Shown piece by piece: positions 1 through 10,082 of a stretch of DNA of 64,000 bases. Origin of the DNA: Massariosphaeria phaeospora. Its lineage: Eukaryota; Ascomycota; Dothideomycetes; Pleosporales. Made by a program: the position numbers and the translations under genes. Numbering within the stretch: the stretch's first letter is position 1; each line of letters opens with the position of its first letter. The DNA lies in contig JAADJZ010000008.1 in assembly GCA_011032825.1 (NCBI GenBank), forward strand, positions 1,302,001 to 1,366,000, written 5' to 3'. The notes beneath the pieces are model-generated. The model did no database searches and was not told the origin of the DNA. It saw nothing but the letters and a program-made list of their open reading frames with translations.

Positions 1-701
1 TGCAAGTTGTAAGATGGACGGATTAGCAGTGAGCAAAGAAAGTCCTGTCGAGTTGGATACTGGTGCCACAGATCGTTCTAATATGAATAGTTGAAGTGAT
101 GATACGCCTTCCGGAACGCTCATGAGACTGGAGCAGTGAAGCCCTGATGCGAGAGTCTGCGGAAAAAGGGGGTCATAGTACCTTGCCCATACACTCCCTC
201 TCCACTCTGCAAGCAAACCGCAGAGCTGTCTCCGCCCCCAGTGATTCATCAGCGTGGTGAATTGCACGGTGGCCAGATAGGCACCTACCTTCCCCATGCT
301 CAGCCCACAGCCTCACACACCGCGCAATCCCGTGCGCTTTCGAACGCTCCCTTTCAACGTGCATCCCATGAATGCCATCACCCACCCTGCCAGACATACC
401 TATCGCACGAAATCCGCCACAAGAAGCAACGACATCTTCCAACTCGCCTCTCCGCATCCGAGACGCCCCAGTGTTTTAACATTAAACTTTTCCCTATTTG
501 CACATACGTCCGAAGTAAGTAGTCGCGGGACCGTCCTCCGTAGACCATGCTGCTGACTCACTGCTGGCCTTAAAAAGAATTCCTTTTGCATGTCATCTGT
601 ACTACGTACTATCAGCCTTACATGGAATACCCACCTACAGAGCAACACAGCCTAGTTTCATAACAATACCTGCCTAGAGCGAGCTGAGCAGCACAGCACC
701 A

Positions 702-792
702 CGCGACCAAGTTCCAACACCGCATCTACAGTGCCTCGCGACCAACACCGCATCTACAGCACTTGGCGACCAACACCGCATCTACAGCGCCT
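702..792. repeat. Tandem repeat, about three 29-bp units
   Basis: Three consecutive copies of a unit with the core accaacaccgcatctacag are separated by short variable spacers (gtgcctcgcg, cacttggcg, cgcctcg). The first copy is slightly divergent (ccaagttccaacacc). This is a minisatellite-like array in non-coding DNA with no visible coding or promoter role. Confidence 0.8.
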
Positions 793-793
793 C

Positions 794-856
794 GTCAAAA
801 GTATCCGGACAAACTAGGTATTTTCGGATAGAGCATACTGTCCGGATACTTTTGAC
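794..856. repeat. Short foldback with perfect 18-bp inverted repeats
   Basis: gtcaaaagtatccggaca (794-811) is repeated as its exact reverse complement at 839-856, with a 27-bp loop between. Symmetry stops abruptly outside both arms. The arm sequence is of the kind that ends Tc1/mariner-type elements, so this may be an internally deleted element or solo paired termini. That assignment is inference; the palindrome itself is plain in the sequence. No clear TA duplication flanks it. Confidence 0.7.
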
Positions 857-1033
857 CCAGTACTGTACCGTCCATATCAGTTGGTAGGTAATTTCAATCA
901 ATCCTTTTGTGCGTGAGATTGATGGTTCGTACGATAACTAGACTAACATGTGCAAGGATGGATGGATGGATACGCGGGAGGATTTGGTCGGAGGTGAAAT
1001 TTGAATTCCGGTTAAATATCTATCTGATGGGTA

Positions 1034-3171
1034 CCGTGTTGGCGCGCGTAGCGCCTCCATTCGCGTAACGCCCCACTAAGCAGCATCGCGGCCTTTGCAA
1101 AGATGAGGCTGTACAGCCACCCACAGTAGCTATTATCACGATAGATTATGGTGGAATAGACTATTAATACATGCAATTAACTTGGGCTACTTGAATTTTG
1201 ATGGGAGGCGGACGCTGCGGCCGCGCGTAGTCACCTTAGGGGATGGCTCTGGTGCGGCCAATGCGGCCTCCTCACCACTTGCAGCCTCTACAACACGCGC
1301 CTTGCTTCGATTTTTTGGGATTTTTTGTTTTGAAGCTGGCCTCTTGCCTCTTTGGACCAATTGTAGAGATTTTCTAGCGTTTGCGGCGTCTTTTTCTTGT
1401 TGTTTGCTTGCTCGGGACGCTTGAAGTTCTGCAGCCCTTGTAGCCCTCTCTTTCTCTCTTGTCTCCTTAACCCTTTGTCGCTCCGCCTTTGCTTCTTCTT
1501 GCTGCTGCTTTTTATATAAGGTTGTAGCCTCTTTTAGCTGTCTTGCCTCTGTTTTCTGTAATTTTTCTAACTCTGCATCTCTCTGTTTCACGACTTCGCG
1601 CGCGCGTGCTTCTCTCACTTTCCTAGGACTCCAGAACACCGCACTACCATGATATTCTTGACGCTGCTGCAAGTCTAAGACCTTACTCTTCTTCTTGTGT
1701 TTCTTTTTGACTGTAAGAGCGTCGCGTAAGCCCTCATTTTCGTGGTGTAGTAGCTCGTTCTGCACCTGCAGCGAATGAAGTGATGAACTCAACCGCTGCG
1801 CCTCTGTTGCGGCTGTATCCTTCACAGCAACATCAAACAATTGACGGAGCTGTCTCCAAGTACTCCTATCACCCTCTAGCTCTGGGGTTGGGCTCTTATC
1901 TTGCTCCGAAGTTGTGCTTTTGAAGCGTTTTAGGATAGCGTCTGCATTGGCGGGAATGATGCCTGTAGCTTCAAAAGACTTGCGCACAGTCTCCTCCTTA
2001 AAGGTGGACATCCAGGCAGCCCAGAATATTGGAAAGAAGTCGCCTTTCTTAACTCCAATAAGGCCCTGGGAGCGGTGAAGGTGCAGTGTAAGTTCCTTCG
2101 AATAGGAAGTCGAGAGCGGCGAGAACAACACCACATCAAGTGGCTGAAGGCTGTGAGTTGAATGAGGGGGAAAGACAGCGAGAAGAATCTTATTAGCGTT
2201 GCAATAATTAATAAAATCCATGGTGAGATGAGATGCGTGGCCATCAAGGATGAGGAGGCGCCACCTCCGCCGCGCTTTCTTCTTCGTGCTTCGGTCAAAC
2301 ACCTGCTCAAGCCATGCTAGCCCGAGGTCATTGTTTGACCATCCGGAGGGTGAATTGGCAAAGAAAACCTGGTGTTTTCCTGCCTCCACGTCCTCTAACC
2401 ATGAGCTTTGAAGCCCCTGTTTTCCTTCGTAGATAACAGCCGGAGGCAGCGCCTCCCCATCAGCACAAACACAAGCTATAACCGTAATCCATTCACGGGA
2501 GCCATCCTGGAGTGCAGCTGTACGTTCCTTACGCTCCCACACTGCCTTGGAAAATACTCGTTTTGAGCGCGCTGTAATGCCGATGAGGAAGCCTTTTTCG
2601 TCCATATTGTACACGTCCTCCGCGTCAACGTCGTACTCTCGCATCTTGCTATGAAGTAGATCAAAGTACAGGCGGTATTTATCCTTAGTGTCAGCTTTGT
2701 GACGATTGCGATCTATTCCAGTTGTCCATTTGGATGTAAGATTGGTTTTGTTTCGCGTCAGAAATCGCGAAACCCAGGCCTTCGAGACTGCTGATTCCGC
2801 CACAGAAGACGCGAAATTCTGTATCATTTCGCGCGTAGGAGGTAGCCCTTGCTCTGTTAAGCCTTCAATGTATCGTACAAGCTCCTTCTCTTGTCGTGGG
2901 TTGAGTTTTCGTTGATTCAGTGCCTTGGTTGCACGCGTAGCCTGCAACCCCTGGTGCCTCCGCCGCAGTGTAGAATGTTCTAGGTCGAACTGATCGGCGA
3001 CTTTTCTATATGAAAAAGATGCGCCTTCTTCGCGCGATTCGATGTTTTCGATCGCAGCTTGAATCGGTTCCATATTGATGGAGTTATCGCGTGTCGAAGT
3101 ATGGTGAAGGATTGTTGTTTTGATGTTGGTGAGGCGTTACGCGAATGGAGGCGCTACGCGCGCCAACACGG
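1034..3171 (-). mobile_element. Intact Fot1/pogo-like DNA transposon, perfect 39-bp TIRs
   Basis: A 2138-bp element. The left terminus (1034-1072, beginning ccgtgttggcgcgcgtagcg) is the exact reverse complement of the right terminus (3133-3171), 39 of 39 bases. A TA dinucleotide flanks each end (1032-1033 and 3172-3173), the target duplication expected of Tc1/mariner/pogo elements. One uninterrupted transposase frame fills the interior on the minus strand. Base composition is balanced and there is no RIP-like decay, unlike the related elements after 55 kb. Intact frame plus perfect termini imply a recent insertion that may still be mobile. The terminal hexamer CCGTGT is shared with the degraded elements at 55418 and 57596. 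Confidence 0.95.
1187..3073 (-). CDS. Fot1/pogo-type DDE transposase
   Basis: A 628-residue transposase that would cut and rejoin DNA at the element's inverted repeats. The N-terminus (about residues 1-50) is a helix-turn-helix of the psq type (KVADQFDLEHSTLRRRHQG), followed by a CENP-B-type second HTH (about 55-120). The DDE catalytic core follows: Asp158 in YNMDEKGF, Asp277 in LLILDGHASH and Asp313 in LQPLDVVLF, with 35 residues between the second and third Asp. The last 150 residues are Lys/Glu/Arg-rich and probably coiled-coil. The ATG lies about 60 bp inside the right inverted repeat and the frame has no introns or stops. All three catalytic residues are present, so it is predicted active; transcription cannot be judged here. 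Confidence 0.93.
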   Translation of the reverse strand: MEPIQAAIENIESREEGASFSYRKVADQFDLEHSTLRRRHQGLQATRATKALNQRKLNPRQEKELVRYIEGLTEQGLPPTREMIQNFASSVAESAVSKAWVSRFLTRNKTNLTSKWTTGIDRNRHKADTKDKYRLYFDLLHSKMREYDVDAEDVYNMDEKGFLIGITARSKRVFSKAVWERKERTAALQDGSREWITVIACVCADGEALPPAVIYEGKQGLQSSWLEDVEAGKHQVFFANSPSGWSNNDLGLAWLEQVFDRSTKKKARRRWRLLILDGHASHLTMDFINYCNANKILLAVFPPHSTHSLQPLDVVLFSPLSTSYSKELTLHLHRSQGLIGVKKGDFFPIFWAAWMSTFKEETVRKSFEATGIIPANADAILKRFKSTTSEQDKSPTPELEGDRSTWRQLRQLFDVAVKDTAATEAQRLSSSLHSLQVQNELLHHENEGLRDALTVKKKHKKKSKVLDLQQRQEYHGSAVFWSPRKVREARAREVVKQRDAELEKLQKTEARQLKEATTLYKKQQQEEAKAERQRVKETREKERATRAAELQASRASKQQEKDAANARKSLQLVQRGKRPASKQKIPKNRSKARVVEAASGEEAALAAPEPSPKVTTRGRSVRLPSKFK

Positions 3172-3173
3172 TA

Positions 3174-5519
3174 GCGTACGCGTCCGCTTTTAACCCCGCA
3201 TCCCAGGCATTGCATCCTGATTCGTGATTCCTGCTATCGAGCTCGCCTTGTGAATTGAATTGTGCGAACAGCGACTTTGACTCTTCGCGCACGCTACTGC
3301 GTATATAATCGGTCCGGTATTATGGATGCACCGGAGTGGAAGTCGAGAAAGGAGGTGGACCGGCTGCTGGGGCACCATGACTGCGATCGAGTTCCTTGTG
3401 TGATGCTGACGATGTTGAGTTCTGCCTACGGAGTACGGAGTACGCGGTGCACAATCAACTGTCTGTGGTAACTTGCTTGTTGATGACAGCTCCTCCACTG
3501 TGCAGCGTGCAGCGTACATACCGAACATAAAATCCCGCCCCCATCCCTAAACTCAAACGATATCACTAAGCGAAAGCAAATCTCCCCATGCATCTGTCCC
3601 GCACGAGTAAAGCGGCTCTAGCGACGTCGCGAAGCTAAATCTCTGTGCACAGCCCGCTCCGTGCAGCTGAATCTCGCCCTCGCCCCTGCCACCCTCGCCC
3701 TCTCAACCTTAACGCCGTTTGGGTTGGCCCCTGTTTCCTCCTATTTCAACGTCGAGCCATGCGCCCCCCTGGCCGTAGGGCTGCAGCCCTTCCAATCTTG
3801 CTTGTTCTCGTGCGAAACGACTTTGTGCTCCTCCGGCCCGCTGAAGCAAAGACTTCGGGCGTTTGCGGCCCTTCCATTTGCTGATCAGGTTCACGGGAAG
3901 ATAAAATGTCATTCGAAGACTTGGCCTGAATTGAGGCCGTTTGAGGCTGTGGGTGGATTACCTATCGTTGTGATACGGAGAGTGCGCGGCTGGCTCTCGT
4001 TTTTTGGTCCGGTACCGAATACGGAGGGTACTCGGGGGGCGGCACTTTGATCGCGAGATCGGGGGTCTGGTGCATGCATGCATCGTGGCCTGGCTGGGCC
4101 GTGTTTCATATGCGTCTTGCAGCCGCCCTTGACTTCACGGCGGCGCTCACCTACCTTAGCTCCCTCAACGGCGCGATACCTTACTCAACAGAGCGATACC
4201 TTCTGACTGTTCTTTCGTCCGACGATCTTAATTGGAGACAAATTAAGTAGGCTCAACTTACAAATACAGATATATTTTTACCCGCCGCATGAGATACCAA
4301 AAGCGGAAGTTAGCCTTAGGAGGATCTGGCTTAAAGCTGGCAGTGACGAATTTGACCGCATGCTAAACTCGACAAACTTCTCTGACAAAGCTAATTTGAG
4401 CTCTTGCTGCACGTGTTTGCTCTTGGCACAAAGCAGTGAACATTAACGAATCCGAGGTCTCTGAAAACATAGGTTTTTTTTGTCGCATTTCCTAACTGTT
4501 TCGCTAAGAGAAGTTTAATTTTCTTTTATGAAGAGGCTTGATTAGGCGAATAGTATCTGCTACGCAGAAACATCAGCACCAAGGATTTTCAGGCAAACGT
4601 AAGAAGGATGTAAGTGAGACAGAATGAAGATGCGAAAAGAGCACTCATGCGGCGCGGCGAAGCAATCCCCAGGCTGAGTTATGCAACTCTCGGAATCTCA
4701 CACTGGCAGGCCGCCGCGCAGGCGCTCGTTCCTCAACACTCAAGCACCCATGAATCAAGACGAACGACGCCGGGAAGAAAGCCAAGCAATTATTACCTAG
4801 CCCAGGCCACCGGCCGGCGCAGCTAGCGCTGTGGAAATAAGGCTCAGCCGCATAACCAGCGCTCTTTTAGGATGGCAGTGCTTGAGATTTAACCGCCGCA
4901 CTAGAGAGCTTAGCCCACCCCACAGTCGACAGCCGTCCTCTAGCAGCGTGGTCATAGTCGCCATGCCACGCGCTACCTACTCCAGGGCCACCCAGCCTCT
5001 TTGCGTCAGTAGTAGTAGGCGTAGCGGCCCTATCACGCGCTGTTCGGCCAGTGGACACGGCCCCGTTTCTCGAGGGGAGATGAGCTGGGGTGAGGTGGGC
5101 AGGGCAGGGCTGAGGGGAGCGGAGGGGAGAGGAGGGCTCTTGAAACGGAATTGCACTACCCGTCGACGCTATTCGAGGGACGCCTGAAGGAAGCCTTTGT
5201 ATAGCATCCTTACTTGTAGGGGGGGTGTAGAGCACTGGCCAGCATGGCTGAGCATGCGGGCGGGTCGAGAAAGCCTCAGTGCCGAGCAAGACTCGATATA
5301 TGAAGAGAGCGGTGCCTCATGCAATAGCTTTTCTCGATACCTCTTTCGGTTCTTGATACCCTTCTCTTTCGTTTCTTTCTACGCTCGCTTCTGCGGTGCG
5401 GTTTACACATTCGCTTTGTGTTAAGTGCTGGGATACGATTTTCGCTCGTTTGAATCATCCATCTATCCAGAGCAGCTTTTTTCCTTTACACACTATTGGC
5501 ATCTCTCGAAACGCCCACC
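3174..5519. other. Intergenic DNA, no gene supported
   Basis: About 2.3 kb between the transposon and the first host gene. Overlapping open frames of up to about 140 codons exist (for example 3661-4050 plus, 4867-5289 minus) but they are mutually antisense, Pro/Arg/Ser-rich and resemble no family I know. The last few hundred bases, ending with CCACC before the ATG at 5520, presumably hold the promoter of the downstream gene. No TATA box is convincing. Confidence 0.5.
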
Positions 5520-7739
5520 ATGTTGTTTTCAATTCCCTTGCTGGTGTTGTCCAGCTTTGTTCTTCCTGGAGCTCTCGCCTCGGATGCTGAGATCGCTGCC
5601 AACTGGAGGTCGACGGGGATGTGTGCCTACTACTGGAAGAAAGTGGGCAAGAACAATCAGTTGACGGATACTTGCATCGAGTACTGCAAGAACAACGGCG
5701 GTCACGGCTACTCGGAGTGCGACCTCATGTCGTGGAAAGGCGTCGATCTCGACACTTTCGACCCAAGCGTCAAGAAGCAGGACGAAGAGGGTGATATTTA
5801 CGTTCCGGCACCGTGCAAGTGCGAGAACAAAGCGGTCGAGGCAATCACCAAGACCATCCTCGAAGTCGTCGTTGAAGGCCTGAAGAAGCTCGACAACATC
5901 CTCTGCGCCATCATGCTGGAGACCTTCCAGTTCGTCGTTGACGCGGCCATTACGTTCGTGGCGCCTGAAGCACGGTTAGCAGCATCGGTCGGGAGGTTTG
6001 TGGAGGGTGCCAAAACCTTCGCCGAGAACACGCTGCCGGCTAATGATTATTTTGACAAGTTTGTGAGTCGCTCCTTCACGAAAGCCGTGAGCTCTAGCTG
6101 ACTGTTTGACTGTACAGATCGGCGATGTTTGCGGTGTCCCTGATTGGAATGTCGATATCTGGGACGCGCTGACCGGTGCACCTGACGTCTTCGGCGTCAG
6201 CATTGGTTGCAAGAAGAAGAACAAGAGCGACTGCAAAGAGCAACCGAGCAGGCCAGCCCCCTCGAACAAGCCAGAAGAAAAGCCCAAGCCCAGTGAGAGC
6301 AAGAAGGACGAGAGTTCCGCTGCGCCCTCGGCTACGCCCACGCCCACTCCCTCTCCTTCGGATACACCCACTCCCACTCCCTCATCTGATGCCGCGCCTT
6401 CCACCACTCCTTCTCCCAGTTCAGCCGACCCATCAGCCACTTCGTCGGACTCATCAGCCTCTTCCTCTTCCACTTCGGACGAATGCGGAGCAAGTGCAAC
6501 CGCAAGCGCAGCTGCATGCGAAGCTTCAACGCCCTGCGATATCAAAAACCCGGACGAGGGCGGCGAGGATGTTGATGTCTCAGCCGAGCTTATTCGAAGG
6601 AACGGCTATCGTAGCCATCGGGCTTTCCAACTGGAGAAGAGGGAGCCGAAGAAGGGAAACCCTTGCAAGTCCAACGACGCTTACAAGACTTTCTTGTTGC
6701 AGAGTGATGATTATCCTTCCAACGGACAACTAGATGTACGTGCATTTCAATGCAGAGCGCTGCGCTTTGGAGGAGATAGCTAACCTTCTTTCTAGGTCGA
6801 TGTTAAGGCATATGGCTGGGAAAAGCAAGACAACCTGTGCGAGTACGGTTGGCAGTCGGGCGCCAAACGTCTTCCTTTCCCTCCCACCGGAACCAACAAG
6901 TACGATAGCGAGCACGTTATGGAATGGCAGACCGTCACGGATTTCTTCGCCAAACTGCAAGCGAAAGGCGCCACCAACTACGGCCACCCAGAGCCGAGCC
7001 AAGGAAACAAATCGGTAGACTTCTGCACCTACTGGGTTGAGTCGTGGAGCCTAGAGCCCGGCCAGGGATTCTCCATCGCGAATGGCCCAGCGCTAGACCC
7101 GTGGAAGCACATTGCCGCCGCGTACCCGTCGAACAACAACTGGAAGGACGAGATGATTGCCCTGCAGAGGAACATCAACGCCCCCGCAAAGGCTAATGTA
7201 AGTTTTGTCTACAATTCTACTCAAGACTTGTGCTAATCATCGCGTCGCAGCTGTTCACTGATTCCATTCCTATGGTATGGACCGAGACAACCATGGACAA
7301 GTACGTCAAAACCAACCGCAACAAGGTCCTCGAGCGCCTGCGCGCTTCCGTCGGTGCGCGCAAGTACCTGATCGAGCCGAAAGTCAAGGACATCTTCAAG
7401 GCGCAGAAGACGCGCATGGGCACTGCGCTCGACGAGATCGACAAGGCGCTGGAATCACACCCCCGCGAGAAGGTGGACCTTGTCACGGGCGTGAAGACGA
7501 CATACCTGCCGTGGAAAAAGCAGAACCTGCTGGACGAATGGAACTCGTACATGGACACCAAGTGGGACGATGCTGTCAAGAAGAGCTCGAAGGTTCTGGA
7601 CAACTACATCGGCAAGTTGGACGATGCGCATTGCAAAAACCAGGCTAAGAAGAGCACGGCGGACAAGGAGTTCTGCGAGCGCTTGAAGAAGGTGGAGACA
7701 CAGTACAAGCAGGCCACGTTCTTCTTGAGGCCATGGTAG
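5520..7739 (+). CDS. Secreted Cys-rich protein with Ser/Thr/Pro linker
   Basis: Spliced model of four exons: 5520-6062, 6118-6735, 6796-7197 and 7251-7739 (introns 55, 60 and 53 bp, all GT-AG and in frame), about 683 residues. The ATG at 5520 has a CCACC context and opens a typical signal peptide (MLFSIPLLVLSSFVLPGALA), so the protein is probably secreted. The N-terminal third carries spaced cysteines (MCAYYW, CIEYCKNN, CDLMSW, PCKCENK). Next comes a Lys/Pro then Ser/Thr/Pro-rich linker (about residues 220-310), probably O-glycosylated. The C-terminal half is globular, with a YDSEHVMEWQTVTDFF segment that recalls C-terminal regions of some fungal secreted chitinase-associated proteins. That resemblance is from memory and weak, and no catalytic motif is visible. 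It faces the F-box-like gene tail to tail, 106 bp apart. Confidence 0.8.
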
Positions 7740-7845
7740 GGTTTCAATCGGCACGATCCTGTTGATTTCACTTCGCTTCTCGCAGCTCTGAGAGCCACTC
7801 TTCCTACGTTCCGCCTTGTTATGTACCCCAAGTAGCGTTCGCAAT

Positions 7846-9525
7846 TTATTTCACATGTATTTGATTCCGCCATTCGCTGTTTGGATGACGATATCCGAAT
7901 ACTTCGAACTGGTCGAAGAGTTGACGAAGGGCTAATTTCTGCCCAAACTTCTCGTGTCCCCAATACTCATGAAGCTTGATGTCTTTATCGCCAATCTGTT
8001 GGAAAAGCTGGCGAAGTTCACTGCTGGGACGCCATTGCGCCGTTTCCCACCACAGCTGCCGCGACTGCGAATAATGTTGTCCCGGAAATGCGTGGAAACC
8101 GAACGTAGCCGGGGCCACATAGGCAATACCCCAAGCCAACGGCTTGTCGGGCCACATGGCAAGCTGAGTGCCGTCATAATCTGCATACCCATCCACGTCA
8201 TGAGCTTCCCAAGTGAGCGGTGCCCAGAGACACGCCTCTCTGAGCGCAGGCATATTAGACGCTGCCTTTGCAAATGCCGTGAGGAATGGGACCAACACGT
8301 CATCATTAGGTTGGACTCGGAATTTCTTCGACGCACAGATTTCGGTATTGAGTCCGTTGTCGTCGATATCTTCATCCCAAGTCTCATCCTCGGAGGTGTC
8401 TTCCAAAGGTGGATACGACGAATCAGTAATTTCGAATCCTTCAGGGTCATGACCGTCGCCGCCGGGGCCTTCGAAGTACCAGCGGCCAGAGGGGCTGGAT
8501 GGATGGAACATGACACAGACGCTCTCGAGATTCGGCCATGAGGTTGCACCATCAGCTGGCCAGAACAATGTCGCATCTGCCACTGTTCTGAACTCCAGTT
8601 TCCGGAGTCGATCGGATAGCAAGCGTAGACTGTTGCTGAAAGGGTCCGACGCTGCGGAACCGACAAGGTTGGGTACTTTTTCGGTCTGGTCTATCCGTTC
8701 CGCTGATGATAGCGGATGCAAAAAGTCCAGCTGAGCTTCTCGTAAGGTCGACGGCAGCGTAGCAGCCTCTAGAGCCTTGGCGAAGTCGCGACGAGAGTCC
8801 CGAAGAGGCCCTGCCCAGTCGCGAGTATAATATCGAGCCGCATCTGAAGAGACTTCGGTGGTCCATCCACTGCCTGCGTCGAGTCTGCATCCCAGAAACT
8901 CCAGTCGGGGACACTTGATGGCAAGATCGATCAGAACGCGCAGGTCAAGCTTCAACAGTGATTGATCCTCTTCCAGAGGGTATATGACCTTTTCATCTTC
9001 AATTGATATCGCCCGGACCGACTGGAGCCGAGGCAACTTCTCCGGATCACGGAGATGCAGACGCCAGCTTATACACTTGCGATGAGGACACGTCGCATTC
9101 ACGTCTCGGACTGGAGTGAAGACGGTAAGCTGCAGTTTTCCCGCAGACACGCGGCTTTCGATGGTATGCAATGTCTCGAACACAAAATTGATTTGTTTTG
9201 TGAACAGCTCGTCCTTTTCCCGAAGCTCATCGGACGATTCGCGGCAGCGGTGGGCATTCTCAGCATCTTGGTCAATATCGTCCTCGTCGTACGGGGGAAT
9301 GTGCGTCCTGAAGCGCACGCGTCGGAGGTAGGCCCAGCGCCGGCCACTGTAGCGATCAAGGAAGGCTTGCGCGTTGTCCTCGGTTAAATCATACTCGGCA
9401 TACGCCCCCGAGGCTCTCTCGGATGCATATTGAAAGCTCCTGGAAACGGTAACGGTGTTCTTGAGGTCGTCGCGGGACAAGAGACTGCAGATACGCTCGA
9501 CGAGTTCTTGTGGAAGGTTCGCCAT
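7846..9525 (-). CDS. F-box-like domain protein
   Basis: A 559-residue intronless frame. The longer frame opens at 9819, but the natural start is the ATG at 9525 because the protein then begins directly with a fungal F-box-like motif (LPQELVERICSLLSRDDL), expected to bind Skp1 and recruit substrates to an SCF ubiquitin ligase. The upstream 98 codons look like translated leader DNA. After the motif comes a long alpha/beta region with no clear leucine-rich repeats but with the pattern common in fungal F-box proteins of unknown target, plus an acidic stretch (about residues 395-420, EDTSEDETWDEDIDDNG). Substrate unknown. The stop codon lies 106 bp from that of the convergent secreted-protein gene. 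Confidence 0.8.
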   Translation of the reverse strand: MANLPQELVERICSLLSRDDLKNTVTVSRSFQYASERASGAYAEYDLTEDNAQAFLDRYSGRRWAYLRRVRFRTHIPPYDEDDIDQDAENAHRCRESSDELREKDELFTKQINFVFETLHTIESRVSAGKLQLTVFTPVRDVNATCPHRKCISWRLHLRDPEKLPRLQSVRAISIEDEKVIYPLEEDQSLLKLDLRVLIDLAIKCPRLEFLGCRLDAGSGWTTEVSSDAARYYTRDWAGPLRDSRRDFAKALEAATLPSTLREAQLDFLHPLSSAERIDQTEKVPNLVGSAASDPFSNSLRLLSDRLRKLEFRTVADATLFWPADGATSWPNLESVCVMFHPSSPSGRWYFEGPGGDGHDPEGFEITDSSYPPLEDTSEDETWDEDIDDNGLNTEICASKKFRVQPNDDVLVPFLTAFAKAASNMPALREACLWAPLTWEAHDVDGYADYDGTQLAMWPDKPLAWGIAYVAPATFGFHAFPGQHYSQSRQLWWETAQWRPSSELRQLFQQIGDKDIKLHEYWGHEKFGQKLALRQLFDQFEVFGYRHPNSEWRNQIHVK

Positions 9526-10082
9526 GGCAATTGAGTTCTGTCGAGCTTTGCAGAGAGGAACGAGCGGAAGGGGTGGGTTATTGTATGTCGTGAAACATGG
9601 CCGAAGAGTCGGTGTAGGGTAAGGTTTAGTGTTTAGTGGGGGGTTTGACGTCAGTTCGCCTGAGAGGTCTGTGCTGCAGTGAACCTTCCAAGGCTGGTGA
9701 AGACTCCACATGACGTATACAGACCCGGACCCTTCGCCTCGCTCTTTATACAATTCATCGGAGGGAGGACTCTCACCATTACACACTCGTTTCTCATGCG
9801 GGTTCGTGAATGAGAACAAGCCGTGCCCGATTGGCTGGCCTCAGCCACACACTCCATTACGTTACCGCAACCACATATTATGCTAAATACCAGTGCTAAG
9901 GCTTAGTAACCAGATTGGCAACCTCAAAACACCGCAACCGCAATGCTTAGACGGCCCAGAGCATTATGTGAGCGTGAGTCAATACCATGTGCGAGTGCGG
10001 GGTACGCGGGGTATGGATAGGGGCATCGAATACTAAACTGGGAGCTAGATGAAGGCGTACGCTCGATGTGTTAATCGTTCAA
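9526..10082. other. Divergent promoter region
   Basis: 557 bp between the start codons of the divergently transcribed F-box-like gene (minus) and the GMC oxidoreductase gene (plus). It presumably holds both promoters. No defined binding site, TATA box or repeat is evident by eye. Confidence 0.5.

Larger units (their letters stand above)
1..1033. other. Gene-free left flank with small repeats
   Basis: I see no supportable gene here. Short open frames occur on both strands but lack codon bias, family resemblance or intron signals. The stretch contains a three-unit tandem repeat and a small perfect palindrome (separate entries) and ends at the TA target site of the transposon that starts at 1034. 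Confidence 0.6.

Noticed and set aside
3645..4250. Overlapping frames of 79-129 codons
   Set aside because: Several frames overlap on both strands with no codon bias or homology; no reason to choose any.
5496..5519. Earlier start for the secreted protein
   Set aside because: The upstream codon is TTG, and the ATG at 5520 has a good context and begins the signal peptide directly.
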